A stretch of DNA of 64,000 bases. Origin: Anaerolineaceae bacterium. GTDB lineage: Bacteria > Chloroflexota > Anaerolineae > Aggregatilineales > Phototrophicaceae. Location of the stretch: assembly GCA_016124855.1 (NCBI GenBank), contig WGMX01000027.1:175221-239220 (forward strand), read 5' to 3'. Within the stretch, counting starts at the first letter, position 1; the number at the start of each line of letters is the position of its first letter. The translations under genes and the position numbers were made by a program. Below are positions 17,416 to 27,022 of this stretch, one piece after another. The notes beneath the pieces were generated by a model, which did no database searches, was not told the DNA's origin, and was given only the letters and a program-made list of their open reading frames with translations.

Positions 17416-19377
17416 ATGCGCCGAACACTTTTTTTCGCGCTGTTGATGCTAATGCTGCCGTTGGTCGGTCTGACGCGAGCGCAAGACGGAATGGACTTGC
17501 CCACGCCTTTATATTTATTGACCAATAATGGTCAAGTGCAGCGCATCGGCCTTGGCACTGAAGGGGTTTCGACGGTTTCACCAGCCGATGTGTTCGTGGT
17601 GGATTTTGGTATCGCGCCGGATGGCAATTGGTTGGCGTACCGCACCGAAAAAGGACTCTACATTCTCAATATCTACAGTCAAGAGTCGGCTGCTATCGAA
17701 GAGGGTACAGCCGATTTGCCACCCTCACGCGGACATGGCGATACGCTGGCGTGGTCGCCAACCGGAGACATGATTGTTTACACTACAGCCTATGGCGCAC
17801 GGGTCTATACCAACACCCCAACCGCACCACTGTTTGCTGACCTGCGTGAAGGTTTGTTCGTGAATATGCAGTGGTCACCAACCGGCGCTTATCTGGCTGC
17901 CGAGGCCGAGGGCAACATCTGGTGGATATATCGTCGTGAGAATAACTCGCTCATTTTGACCAGCGCCATCTCCTCATCAATCGGCCTTGCATGGGTCAAC
18001 GATAATGAGTTGGTGTTTGCTCCTGCTGATGGCGGCCTGATCCGCATGAATCTGGCATCTGCTAATGCCCAAACCATCTTGCTTGATAATTCGTGGCACT
18101 ACAGTTTACCTGCCACCCAACCTGACGGAACGGTGGTGTTATTTGGTGTTCAAAAAACCGATACTGAGGTTCCCGAAGGTAGCGGTCGCTTAATTAGCCT
18201 TGCGCCGAATACGCCGCGCAGCAGCGCCTTAACCGAAACGGTGCTGGAATTGAACGGGCTGCGTTGGGCGCCCACCGGCAAATTGATTTTGGCCTTACGC
18301 GGCGGCGTGTTAGCCATGATTCTTCCCGGCACAGGAGATGGTTTTCCTTTGCCATTTGCGGATGTCGTGGCTTATAGCTGGGGGCCAATGCCAAAGGAAA
18401 GCGTCAATGGCTTGGCGTTAACGTTTGGCGGGGCTTTCTTAGCTGCCGATGGAAATAATATCCAACAGGTGTGGCGTTTGCCCGCTGATAGCAGTCCACC
18501 CGTACAGGTCACACAGGCCACCAGCGACATAACGGCCTATGTCGTTTCGCCCGGCGGTCGTGATGTGGCTTATGTGAGTGATGGCAAGCTTTGGTCACAG
18601 GGGTTTTTAGTCACCAGTGATGCCAAGCAGCTAGCTGACAAAGCCGCTTTTGCTAGTGAATTGACCTATAACCCTAACGGTCGCCAAATCGCTTACGTGC
18701 TGCCCAACAGCGATGGAATACAGGGCGGTATCTGGTTAGTATCCACTACGGGTGGTGATGCCAAAGTGATTCTTCCACACGGCGCGCCGAATAATCCGCC
18801 AACCGCATCTTTTAGCCAACCTGTTTTCGCGCCCAATATTAATGGACTTTTAGTAACCCGTTCGGCTGCCAACTATCCCGAAGCGTTGATGCTGATTGAT
18901 TTGAATACCTTCGACGCGCAGGAAATTGGGGTTGCGAGTAAAGCCATCTGGTTGCAAAGCGGGTTGGTGTTGGCATATAACAGCGGCTTAGGCTACGGCG
19001 CGAACACCAGTGAACAGATTATTTACCGGATTGATCCGGCACGTCCAGCGGAAGCCTCCAAGATTGCGGTCATTCCACAACCTGCCCGGATTGTGACGAT
19101 GCAAGATATCATTGCCGCGCGAGCGAGGATGGTTTTAGGAACATCACTCATCGGGCCGCGTGCGCTTAATGTGGCAGATATGCTCACGACTACGGGAGCG
19201 ATTAATGCTGTTGGCAGCGGCGGGTTTATGGTTTCGCCACTGCTTTCACCGGATGGGCGCTATGTAGCAGGTCAAACGCATGAAGGGGGTGCGTTGACTG
19301 TCCGTGATATGCAGACCGGTAAACAAGTGGTGCTGGCAGCGCCCCCTAAAATTAGTGAGTTCTCATGGGTACGCTAA
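17416..19377 (+). CDS. Secreted WD40-like/TolB-type beta-propeller protein
   Basis: A 653-residue exported protein with a signal peptide (LFFALLMLMLPLVGLTRAQ) and repeated propeller blades of the TolB/PD40 kind, for example LAWSPTGDMIVYTT, MQWSPTGAYLAAEAEG and LSPDGRYVAGQT. No enzyme domain is attached. Such proteins usually bind partners or polysaccharide outside the membrane. The ATG was chosen over an upstream TTG because GAGGAA sits about 8 nt before it. It is followed at 117 nt by a two-component pair, to which it might contribute sensing (speculative). Confidence 0.75.
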   Translation: MRRTLFFALLMLMLPLVGLTRAQDGMDLPTPLYLLTNNGQVQRIGLGTEGVSTVSPADVFVVDFGIAPDGNWLAYRTEKGLYILNIYSQESAAIEEGTADLPPSRGHGDTLAWSPTGDMIVYTTAYGARVYTNTPTAPLFADLREGLFVNMQWSPTGAYLAAEAEGNIWWIYRRENNSLILTSAISSSIGLAWVNDNELVFAPADGGLIRMNLASANAQTILLDNSWHYSLPATQPDGTVVLFGVQKTDTEVPEGSGRLISLAPNTPRSSALTETVLELNGLRWAPTGKLILALRGGVLAMILPGTGDGFPLPFADVVAYSWGPMPKESVNGLALTFGGAFLAADGNNIQQVWRLPADSSPPVQVTQATSDITAYVVSPGGRDVAYVSDGKLWSQGFLVTSDAKQLADKAAFASELTYNPNGRQIAYVLPNSDGIQGGIWLVSTTGGDAKVILPHGAPNNPPTASFSQPVFAPNINGLLVTRSAANYPEALMLIDLNTFDAQEIGVASKAIWLQSGLVLAYNSGLGYGANTSEQIIYRIDPARPAEASKIAVIPQPARIVTMQDIIAARARMVLGTSLIGPRALNVADMLTTTGAINAVGSGGFMVSPLLSPDGRYVAGQTHEGGALTVRDMQTGKQVVLAAPPKISEFSWVR

Positions 19378-19494
19378 TCCTTCTCTTAACAAGCGCGTGT
19401 ATGATACATGTCATAATGTCGATTTACATATAGTGTCGGCGGAATATGCTTGCTGTGGAGCAGGTATACGACACTTCCCTAAGGAGGTGGCGGA

Positions 19495-20178
19495 ATGCCA
19501 TCCGAACGTGTATTAGTGATAGAAGATGAGGCACGAATTGCCCAGTTTATTGAACGCGGCTTGATCTATGAAGGTTACCGCGTGAGCGTGGCACGGGACG
19601 GACATACCGGATTAACAATCGCCCGCGATAATCCACCTGACTTGGTGGTGCTGGATTGGATGCTGCCGGGACTAGATGGATTAGAAGTTTGTAAGCGATT
19701 ACGCGCCGCCAGCGATGTGCCGATTTTGATGCTCACGGCTAAGGACGACATCAAAGATCGGGTTGCCGGTTTGGATGCCGGTGCAGACGATTATCTGGTC
19801 AAACCGTTTTCGGTAGACGAACTGATGGCGCGTGTGAGAGCGCTGTTCCGCCGTTCTGTGCCGGCTTCGCGACCTGAAATTCTGCGTTTTGCGGATTTAA
19901 CGCTGGATACTGGAACGCATCGTGCTTATCGCGGTGAGCGTCCGATTGACCTAACCGCAAAAGAATATGAACTGCTGGAATTGTTCATGCGTAACCCGCG
20001 ACAGGTGTTGACACGTGATGTAATCTTTGACCGCGTGTGGGGTTATGACTTCGGTGGTGAGAGCAATATCATTGAGGTCTATGTGCGTTATTTACGGCAA
20101 AAAACCGAAACTGAAAATTCACCGCGTGTTATCCACACAGTGCGTGGCGTCGGTTACGTGCTGCGCGAGGAAGAATAA
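19495..20178 (+). CDS. OmpR/PhoB-family response regulator
   Basis: A 227-residue two-domain regulator. The receiver domain has acidic residues E10/D11/E12, phospho-acceptor D54 in VVLDWMLPG, and the conserved Lys in YLVKPF near residue 103. The C-terminal winged helix (about 128-225) has [21 protein letters not shown] and the wing VRGVGYVLR, typical of OmpR/PhoB proteins. A consensus AAGGAGGTG ribosome site precedes it. The HAMP histidine kinase starts 79 nt downstream and is almost certainly its partner. Confidence 0.96.
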   Translation: MPSERVLVIEDEARIAQFIERGLIYEGYRVSVARDGHTGLTIARDNPPDLVVLDWMLPGLDGLEVCKRLRAASDVPILMLTAKDDIKDRVAGLDAGADDYLVKPFSVDELMARVRALFRRSVPASRPEILRFADLTLDTGTHRAYRGERPIDLTAKEYELLELFMRNPRQVLTRDVIFDRVWGYDFGGESNIIEVYVRYLRQKTETENSPRVIHTVRGVGYVLREEE

Positions 20179-20257
20179 AAGTCTTTGTAAGACCTGTTCG
20201 GTTGATTCATCATATTTTGAATGAACCGAATAGGGTTAAGGTAGTAAGTTATCAAGC

Positions 20258-21784
20258 ATGACCATCCGTAAAAAGTTGATCCTGTTATATGCTGGCTTGT
20301 TGGGTATCGTCATTATCCTGTTTGGATTGGGCGTATTCTCGGTTATTCGGGCGACATGGATCGAAACGGTTGATGCAACGCTGCACGAAACAGCCGATCA
20401 AGTGATCAACAACAGTGCATCCTATTCGGTGCGCGAGTTTGGCTCGCAGGCCCGTATTGTGATGGTGCTGCCACAGTTGGATATTTTCCGCGCCTCGAAT
20501 ATTCTGGTTCAGGTTTGGGCGCCGAAGTCTGATGGCTCAATGGGTAACGAACTGCGGGCGCAGTCAGATAATCTACGTGACTTTGATCAACCCCTAGATG
20601 AAAAGTCATTAAGCGGAACATCACCGCAATTTTCTACTGTCAAAATCAACAATGCTGAAGTTCGGGTATTAACCTATCCGCTGCGCATACAGGGGCAGGA
20701 TGCGAGCTTCGGTATGATCCAAGTGGCAGACTCGTTAGAAACGGTCAACCAAGCGACGGATCGTCTTTCTCTTTTCATGCTTGGGGGCGGTATTCTGGCA
20801 GTGCTGGCCTCGCTCGGTTTAGGCTATTGGCTTTCTGACCAGACTTTGAAACCGATTGAAACACTGACTGAAGCCGCTGATAACATTGTGACTGCTAAAG
20901 ATTTGGAGACGCGCTTGAGCTGGACTGGCCCAATGGATGAGTTGGGACGGCTAACAGTTGTATTCAACCGCATGATGGATCGCTTAGAGCATCTCTTTAC
21001 CGCGCAGCGCCGTTTGGTCGCGGACGTTTCTCATGAACTACGTACACCCCTTACGGCTATTCGTGGCAATCTTGATCTGGTGAAACGTTACGGCATGGAT
21101 GATATGTCTCTGGAAGCCATGCAAAGCGAGACGGCTCGAATGTCGCGTATGGTGGATGATCTGCTGCTGTTGGCACGGGCAGATTATGGCAATTTGACCA
21201 TCGAGATGAGCGAGATTGATCTCGACACGGTGGTTGGTGAGGTTTTCAAAGAAGCACGTATTCTGGCGAAAGATCGCAACCTGCTGATTCGCATTCACCA
21301 GATCGAGCCAGTGCGGTTAAACGGTAATGCGGATAGGCTCAAGCAGCTGCTGCTCAATCTCGTCAGTAACGCAATGAAGTTCACACCAGACGGTGGGCAA
21401 ATCGGGTTAGCGCTGCGTCATGCGGGTAATGAGGCGATTTTACAAGTGACCGATACTGGTGTCGGCATTGAACCGGAAGATTTGGCGCATATTTTTGATC
21501 GTTTCTATCAAGCGGATACTTCACGGACACGCATCACAAACACGGGCGGCGCGGGCTTAGGACTTTCGATTGCCAAGTGGATTGTCGAGGCACACGGGGG
21601 CACGATTGAGGTAAAGAGTACCCCGAACGTTCAAACCGTCTTTACAGTCAAACTGCCGATGGAAAAGGAAAAGTCAATTTACCCTTTGGTGAGCGAGGAC
21701 GGACAATCTTACAGCTCAATGGCGCTGCAAAAGCTTGGTCTATCTCGCCGTAAGCACGTCAGCGCGCCCATTGAGGAACGGTGA
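20258..21784 (+). CDS. HAMP-domain sensor histidine kinase
   Basis: A 508-residue membrane kinase: TM1 about 8-30, an extracytoplasmic sensor of about 140 residues, TM2 about 168-190, HAMP to about 245, HisKA with H259 in VADVSHELRTPL, and a HATPase domain with NLVSNAMKFTPDGG, DTGVGIEPEDL and AGLGLSIAKW. This is the classic EnvZ/PhoR-like layout paired with the OmpR-type regulator just upstream. The C-terminal 35 residues after the ATPase domain are an unstructured basic tail. Confidence 0.96.
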   Translation: MTIRKKLILLYAGLLGIVIILFGLGVFSVIRATWIETVDATLHETADQVINNSASYSVREFGSQARIVMVLPQLDIFRASNILVQVWAPKSDGSMGNELRAQSDNLRDFDQPLDEKSLSGTSPQFSTVKINNAEVRVLTYPLRIQGQDASFGMIQVADSLETVNQATDRLSLFMLGGGILAVLASLGLGYWLSDQTLKPIETLTEAADNIVTAKDLETRLSWTGPMDELGRLTVVFNRMMDRLEHLFTAQRRLVADVSHELRTPLTAIRGNLDLVKRYGMDDMSLEAMQSETARMSRMVDDLLLLARADYGNLTIEMSEIDLDTVVGEVFKEARILAKDRNLLIRIHQIEPVRLNGNADRLKQLLLNLVSNAMKFTPDGGQIGLALRHAGNEAILQVTDTGVGIEPEDLAHIFDRFYQADTSRTRITNTGGAGLGLSIAKWIVEAHGGTIEVKSTPNVQTVFTVKLPMEKEKSIYPLVSEDGQSYSSMALQKLGLSRRKHVSAPIEER

Positions 21785-21793
21785 CAACCCAGT

Positions 21794-22135
21794 TCATTTA
21801 AGGGGGGGATTTACCCGAAGTAGTACTCCAGAAAAGACAGATTGCTCAATTACATCTGTGTGTATCCGATGAGCTTGCCCTACAAAATCAGGATCAAATG
21901 TACAGACGATTATGCCTGTGTGATCGGGTTGTTCTGTGTGAAGTCGTATAAAATGTTTACGATTTAGCGTCAATAAGATACGCTTGTTTTCAGTCGCAAA
22001 TGCCAACACCTGCTCATCTGGGATTTTTTGATCAGCCCTGCCACTTTCTTGTGTCGTTGAGACATCATGTCCCAAAACTCTAAGTTCTTCAACAACTGGC
22101 AGCGGGAAATTTTCATCGGCATAAAATTGAGCCAT
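21794..22135 (-). CDS. DUF5615 PIN-like protein, putative toxin
   Basis: A 113-residue protein with the N-terminal F-x-A-D-E-N-F-P motif (D7, E8) of the DUF5615/Mut7-C-like PIN group and a central RILLTLNRKHF segment, where the commonly seen Asp is Asn. PIN-like proteins of this kind are predicted RNases paired with DUF433 proteins. It begins 3 nt after the stop of the DUF433 gene, so the two are translationally linked. Toxin activity is inferred from family and pairing only. Confidence 0.75.
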   Translation of the reverse strand: MAQFYADENFPLPVVEELRVLGHDVSTTQESGRADQKIPDEQVLAFATENKRILLTLNRKHFIRLHTEQPDHTGIIVCTFDPDFVGQAHRIHTDVIEQSVFSGVLLRVNPPLK

Positions 22136-22138
22136 ACG

Positions 22139-22468
22139 TCATGCAGCCTCGTTGTCCGCAATCTGCTGCTCAATTTCCGAACGATGTGAACGATAATAAG
22201 CCCACGCATTAGCCAAATCTTCTGCGCGTAATGTTGGATAACTACGCAATATATCAGCTTCATTTGTGCCTAAGCGCCTTGCTTGTACCAAGAGCCACAC
22301 AGGAATACGCGTTCGTACAATACAAGCTTCTCCGCCACTGACAAGAGGATCGCTTTCAATTCCGGGATAAGCATCTCCTAGGTCACGTGCAACCCATTGT
22401 AACAATTCGGCTTTTTCTGCACGTGTCATATTGGCGAGTATCATTTCAACTTCTTTAAACATTCGCAT
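22139..22468 (-). CDS. DUF433 domain protein, putative antitoxin
   Basis: A 109-residue protein with the DUF433 core: SDPLVSGGEACIVRTRIPVW, then LRSYPTLRAEDLANAWAYY, a helix-turn-helix-like fold. DUF433 genes are very often followed by a DUF5615 PIN-like gene, as here, and the pair is regarded as a putative type II toxin-antitoxin module. A GGAG ribosome site is placed well for this ATG. It starts 18 nt after the deoC stop, so it may ride on the rpiB-deoC transcript or have its own promoter. Confidence 0.78.
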   Translation of the reverse strand: MRMFKEVEMILANMTRAEKAELLQWVARDLGDAYPGIESDPLVSGGEACIVRTRIPVWLLVQARRLGTNEADILRSYPTLRAEDLANAWAYYRSHRSEIEQQIADNEAA

Positions 22469-22486
22469 GGCTATGCTCCTTGCTTA

Positions 22487-23428
22487 CTAATACCCCTTGC
22501 CTGCTGCGGTGACGGTTTCGCCACGTTCGGCTTTGACGATGGCGACACCCGCGCTGGCTCCGATGCGGGTTGCTCCGGCGTTGACCATTGCTTTTGCGTC
22601 TTCTAGATTACGTACGCCACCGGAAGCCTTGACACCGATATCTGGCCCGACAACCTTTCGCATGAGGGCTACATCGGCAGCGGTCGCGCCACCACCACCA
22701 AAACCGGTGCTGGTCTTGACGAAATCCGCTCCGGCGACTTTGCAGATTTGGCAGGCGATGACTTTTTCTTCGTCGGTGAGTTTGCTGGTTTCGAGGATGA
22801 CTTTGCAGATGACATTATGGGCATGACAATTTTTGACAACGGTCGCGATGTCGTTGTAAAGCGCTTTGACATCACGGCTTTTGAGGACACCGATATTCAT
22901 GACCATATCAATTTCGGTCGCGCCATTTTGGATCGCCAACTGGGCTTCATAGGCCTTGACCTCAGCGGGTGATGCACCAAGTGGAAAACCGACGACCGTA
23001 CACACAGCGACATCACTGCCTTTGAGCAAATCGGCACACAAGGCCACATTGGTGCTGTTGACGCAAACCGAGGCGAAGTGATATTCGCGGGCTTCGCGGC
23101 ATAACTGCGCGATTTCGGCGGCGCTGGCATCCGGTTTGAGCAGGGTGTGGTCGATAAGACGCGCCATGCTCAAATCGCGCGGGATGTAACCGAGGCCAGA
23201 GGTGATACGTCCCGCGCCTGTGTTGACGAACTGTTTGACTCGGTCAGCGCACTCACGGACACAGCGTCCATCTTTACAATCGCAGCCATCGACAGCGTGG
23301 ACAGTGGGCGGGTTAAATGTCGTCACTTTGGGCGCACTCGGTTCAGGTGCAGCGCTCATCTTTTCCACGACCTGCCGCGTAATCTCATTGACCATTTGCT
23401 CAAATTCGGCGTTTGATACTCGTTTCAT
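22487..23428 (-). CDS. deoC: Deoxyribose-phosphate aldolase, microcompartment-type with N-terminal extension
   Basis: DeoC reversibly cleaves 2-deoxyribose-5-phosphate to glyceraldehyde-3-phosphate and acetaldehyde. The 313-residue protein has the Schiff-base K238 ([10 protein letters not shown]), K267 (GVKASGGVR) and D174 (EIDMVMNIG). It carries an extra N-terminal region of about 85 residues: an amphipathic helix ([11 protein letters not shown]) that looks like an encapsulation peptide, then a Pro-rich linker and a cysteine cluster C49, C51, C56, C60. It lies 52 nt after rpiB on the same strand, and BMC shell genes are 5 kb away. This pairing is the SPU microcompartment signature, so acetaldehyde containment is the likely purpose (inference). 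Confidence 0.93.
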   Translation of the reverse strand: MKRVSNAEFEQMVNEITRQVVEKMSAAPEPSAPKVTTFNPPTVHAVDGCDCKDGRCVRECADRVKQFVNTGAGRITSGLGYIPRDLSMARLIDHTLLKPDASAAEIAQLCREAREYHFASVCVNSTNVALCADLLKGSDVAVCTVVGFPLGASPAEVKAYEAQLAIQNGATEIDMVMNIGVLKSRDVKALYNDIATVVKNCHAHNVICKVILETSKLTDEEKVIACQICKVAGADFVKTSTGFGGGGATAADVALMRKVVGPDIGVKASGGVRNLEDAKAMVNAGATRIGASAGVAIVKAERGETVTAAGKGY

Positions 23429-23480
23429 CTTCAGTCCTAATCGTCAACTTGGTTTAGCCAAGAACGTCTAAATGTTGATT

Positions 23481-24158
23481 TTACTTCCCGTACTTGTGTT
23501 CAACGGCGATGATTTTATCGACGCGTTTGCCGTGCCGACCGCCGCCAAAAGGGGTTTTGAGCCATGTTTCAGCGATTTGTTTTGCCAGCGCATTGCCGAT
23601 CAAGCCCGCACCGAGTGTGAGAACATTCGCATCATTGTGCTCACGGCTGTTGACGGCTGAGGCATAATCATAACAGAGGGCAGCCCGAACGCCCGGTACT
23701 TTGTTAGCAACCATACACGAACCGATGCCTGCGCCATCAATCATGATGCCACGCCACGCGCGACCATTCGCCACCTGTTCGGCTACTGCCAGAGCGAAGT
23801 CAGGATAATCAACGCTGTCGGTGCTGTTCGTGCCGCAATCAATAACCGTGTATTTACTTTGCAACTCGGTTTTGAGCATTTCCTTCATGGGGAAGCCACC
23901 ATGATCTGCGCCAATGGCGACTGTATCACCGTCCATATGGGTGTAAGCATCCGCAGTCGTGACGAGTTTGATGTGACGGGATAAGGCTGTGCTCTGGGCG
24001 AGAGGAGTCAAAATCGCGTTAGCTGGTATTTCCAATGTGCCGCCTTCGGCAACCGCATTGACGACCGTTTCATCAATCAGCACGCGGGTATTACCCTGCC
24101 CAAGTTGGCGGCGCAGCGCAGCAGCTACACTCCGGCGGATGGCTTGTTCGTCCGACAT
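23481..24158 (-). CDS. rpiB: RpiB/LacAB-family sugar-phosphate isomerase, microcompartment-type
   Basis: RpiB interconverts ribose-5-phosphate and ribulose-5-phosphate. The catalytic domain begins near residue 80 (AIGADHGGF) and includes CGTNSTDSVDYPDFA, MIDGAGIGSCMVANK, the His of SREHNDANVL (H174) and GGRHGKRV near the end. The usual active-site Cys of the CGTG loop is Asp (D141) here, so the mechanism or substrate may differ. About 75 extra N-terminal residues include a basic amphipathic helix (IRRSVAAALRRQL) and an ILTPLAQ segment resembling short stretches in other BMC-associated proteins. It is the first gene of the rpiB-deoC pair, with a good AGGAG site. Confidence 0.88.
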   Translation of the reverse strand: MSDEQAIRRSVAAALRRQLGQGNTRVLIDETVVNAVAEGGTLEIPANAILTPLAQSTALSRHIKLVTTADAYTHMDGDTVAIGADHGGFPMKEMLKTELQSKYTVIDCGTNSTDSVDYPDFALAVAEQVANGRAWRGIMIDGAGIGSCMVANKVPGVRAALCYDYASAVNSREHNDANVLTLGAGLIGNALAKQIAETWLKTPFGGGRHGKRVDKIIAVEHKYGK

Positions 24159-24190
24159 TGTGACTCCTTGTGTTCAATAAGGAGAATTAT

Positions 24191-24286
24191 ATGCCCTGCC
24201 GCAAGGTGCGTCCAATCCACAGCTTGAAAAGCACGACGCAATCCGTTACAAGTACAGCCTATTTGATTGTGAAACTTATCAGTTGA
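24191..24286 (+). CDS. Possible 31-residue leader peptide
   Basis: A short frame (MPCRKVRPIHSL...) sits six bases after a consensus AAGGAG in the spacer between rpiB and the glycosyltransferase gene. It ends 10 nt before the latter's ATG. It may be a translated leader or chance; no homology is recognised. Confidence 0.2.
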   Translation: MPCRKVRPIHSLKSTTQSVTSTAYLIVKLIS

Positions 24287-24296
24287 GTCGGATTTG

Positions 24297-26249
24297 ATGT
24301 TGGAATTATCGCATTGGATTAAGCTGACGCGTTTAGAAGCGGTCATTATAGTCCTGATAACGGCTGCGGGTTTCGGGCTGGCATTGACGGGTTATCAACA
24401 TGGGCTGCCGTTCATTGATTATCCCGACGAGATGACGATGTGGACACGGGGACGGGCGACGATTGATTCGTCGTGGGATATGTTCCAACCGGAATATCCA
24501 CCGGGCATGGTTTGGCTGTCGGCGCTGGTGCAACAGGTCGAAATCGCACAGGGCGATCCTTATATTAATCCGGCGGGCGCGACGCAAATCGGACGGTTCA
24601 CTTCGGTAATGGCCTTCACGGTAACGCTGCTGCTGATTATGCTCCTGACACGGGCGTTGTTGACTGGTGTTGTAATCCCGGCTGTGAAATTAGCGGCGGT
24701 TGTAACTGCCGGTTTGACGTGGATGTTGCTGCCATTGGCTGTGCTTCATGCCCGTTATGCGATGCCAGACTGCTGGTTGTGCATGTGGTTTGTGGCGAGT
24801 GTCTTAGCGGCTGTTCAGGCTTGGAAACGCCAATCCGAAGGCTGGTTATGGTTGAGTTTGGCGCTGGGGATTCTGGCGACGCTCTTTAAGTGGCAGGCAG
24901 CGGTCATTTTTGTGGCAACGGGAATCGCATGTTTGCGTTTTTGGCCGAGACGGCAGCAGTTTATCCGAATCATCATTGTTTATGGGGTGATCGTTGGAGC
25001 TTTCAGCATATGGGTGGTCTTCGTGCGCCACGCGCTGGAAGGCGGGTTGTATATGCCGGGGACAAAACCCGGTTTTCCGACTCCTTTCACGGTATTGGAT
25101 AATCTTGCTTATCAGGCGACGGATATTGGCTCGTGGGTATTATTTGGGTTGCTTCCGTTGATTGGATTGATTCTGTTGGCTGTCAAGCGACTGCGCCAAG
25201 CGGTATATCTTGTTCCGGTATTGATGCTGCCGGCGGTGATTCTGGCGCTGGATTTGATACTGAGCATTAACGGTTCACGGTTGTTCCCCCGTCACTATCT
25301 ACCTGCACTGGCATTACTGGCTGTGTTATCCGGGATTGGGGCAGCACTGAGTTTACATGCGATTGGAAATATTCTCGTAAAAAAGAGCCTGCAAATTAGT
25401 TTGGTAGGTCTGGTGGTCGTCGGGCTGGTGCTGCCTGTGCTGGGCATGGCGGGCGACACGCTGAAGCTAACCCAAGAACAACTGCGTCCTGACCGGCGCG
25501 TCAGTTTAATGGATTGGATCGGGGCGAATGCGTTGGATTACCCTTTGATGGTGACGGATGTGAATCTGGCTGCGGCGGTTGACCCGCTTTACGGGTATCG
25601 CGGGCAAAAGGTGACGACACCTGAATGGGGCGCTTATATTCATGCTAATGAGGTAACGGACGAAAAGTTAGCGGCTCAACATATCCACTATTTGATTGCA
25701 TCACCCTCAACACTGTTTACTCAACTGAAAACGTTACTGACACCGATTATTACGCATGGAGATGATTTGAGCTGGCGTGGGGAGACGTGGACGGTGTATC
25801 GCGTAGGAGAAGTCTCCGGTTTGAAGCCGCCAAACGAGTACATTACATTTGGGGATACGATCCAATTACGCGGGTTTGCGGTAGATGAAAGTGAAGTGTG
25901 CGCGGGACAGACAGTTACTATTCACACAGCATGGGGAGCAGTCAAGCCACCACAACGCTACTATGCCTACTTTATGCATTTGGCAAACCTTGATCAAGGT
26001 GAATTGAGTACACCGATTAACGGTCAGCAGCCTGTGGGCGACAACCGACCCACCATTACGTGGACGCGGCCTGAAGAATTGTTGATCGCGCCTGAGGTGA
26101 GTGTGCCTGTGGCAGCAGACATTATGCCCGGTCGATATGAGTTGTGGTTAGGCTTATTTGAACCCGAAGGTACGGAGCGACTATATCTGCCGGACGGCAA
26201 ACATTATGCTGTGGTTGGCAGTATAGCTGTTCAGGATTGTGCGAATTGA
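24297..26249 (+). CDS. GT39-like (GT-C fold) membrane glycosyltransferase
   Basis: A 650-residue integral membrane protein. The first periplasmic loop holds the acidic DYPDEMTMW motif typical of GT-C enzymes of the PMT/ArnT kind, which use polyprenyl-phosphate sugars. About ten to eleven membrane helices span residues 12-390. The C-terminal 250 residues are soluble and mostly beta, ending in a domain rich in aromatic beta strands (about 510-650) that could bind carbohydrate. It probably transfers sugar to cell-surface protein or lipid outside the membrane. It is divergent from rpiB, and no functional link to the microcompartment is evident. Confidence 0.75.
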   Translation: MLELSHWIKLTRLEAVIIVLITAAGFGLALTGYQHGLPFIDYPDEMTMWTRGRATIDSSWDMFQPEYPPGMVWLSALVQQVEIAQGDPYINPAGATQIGRFTSVMAFTVTLLLIMLLTRALLTGVVIPAVKLAAVVTAGLTWMLLPLAVLHARYAMPDCWLCMWFVASVLAAVQAWKRQSEGWLWLSLALGILATLFKWQAAVIFVATGIACLRFWPRRQQFIRIIIVYGVIVGAFSIWVVFVRHALEGGLYMPGTKPGFPTPFTVLDNLAYQATDIGSWVLFGLLPLIGLILLAVKRLRQAVYLVPVLMLPAVILALDLILSINGSRLFPRHYLPALALLAVLSGIGAALSLHAIGNILVKKSLQISLVGLVVVGLVLPVLGMAGDTLKLTQEQLRPDRRVSLMDWIGANALDYPLMVTDVNLAAAVDPLYGYRGQKVTTPEWGAYIHANEVTDEKLAAQHIHYLIASPSTLFTQLKTLLTPIITHGDDLSWRGETWTVYRVGEVSGLKPPNEYITFGDTIQLRGFAVDESEVCAGQTVTIHTAWGAVKPPQRYYAYFMHLANLDQGELSTPINGQQPVGDNRPTITWTRPEELLIAPEVSVPVAADIMPGRYELWLGLFEPEGTERLYLPDGKHYAVVGSIAVQDCAN

Positions 26250-26254
26250 TCTGC

Positions 26255-26767
26255 TTAACCGGCGATGGCAGGTTGAGGTGCTTTGATGACCTCAAATTTA
26301 TAGGGACGCAAATCTTCCTTTAGCTTTTCTAAGATGAGGTCAGCGTTTTTCATGTCGAGGACAAGCGCGGGATGGTCGGCTTGTAATTTCGCGAGTAGAT
26401 GCTCGATTTGCTCGATACGAAAGCCAAAATCGACGCGGTTGGCAGCAAAACGTCCGGTGACACGACCGACAAGCCCGCCAACAAGGGCAGCCGTTCCGAG
26501 TGCGATAATCGGGCCGACGCCGGGGAGGGCTAATGCGCCGAGTTGGGCGACACCCAACGCGCCCATTGCAGCGCCTAATGTTCCGCCAGCAATACCCCCT
26601 TGATCGGGTGATATGTCATCGTCTAAAAGAATGGTTTCGCCACTTTGGGCTTTGGCGACAATCGCTCCGCGCCGAATGTCGACATAATCCAGCGTAGCCA
26701 TCCGGTCAAGTGCTTTGGTCATCACGGTGCGTGATGGGAACACCAGCAATACAATTTCACCGGACAT
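26255..26767 (-). CDS. DUF1269-family protein with glycine-rich hydrophobic core
   Basis: A 170-residue protein: a ferredoxin-like N-terminal half (IVLLVFPSRTVMTKALDRM, then VDIRRGAIVAKAQSGETIL), a glycine-rich hydrophobic hairpin at about 65-112 (GGIAGGTLGAAMGALGVAQL), and a C-terminal helical region. This is the DUF1269/general-stress-like membrane-associated family of unknown function. The ATG was picked because GGAGG lies 7 nt before it; an upstream in-frame ATG lacks a site. It converges with the glycosyltransferase gene with only 5 nt between stops. Confidence 0.72.
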   Translation of the reverse strand: MSGEIVLLVFPSRTVMTKALDRMATLDYVDIRRGAIVAKAQSGETILLDDDISPDQGGIAGGTLGAAMGALGVAQLGALALPGVGPIIALGTAALVGGLVGRVTGRFAANRVDFGFRIEQIEHLLAKLQADHPALVLDMKNADLILEKLKEDLRPYKFEVIKAPQPAIAG

Positions 26768-27022
26768 GGCACACCTCCTGCAATGACTCACAAACATCGC
26801 TAGTATACATCAGGAAAAATCAAATAAAGTAAACGTTTTGGACGAATAGGAATAAAATAACCTATCAAAACCTACCAAATTTACTGAGACGCTGGGATTT
26901 GCTACGTTCTGACGGACAACATAGGGATATGTGGCGGAGAAAGGCTAATGGGCTGCTTTGCGCCGCCGGGGAGATAGGGTAGATTATTTATTTCGAATCT
27001 AAGGCATAAGAGATTAAAAATT

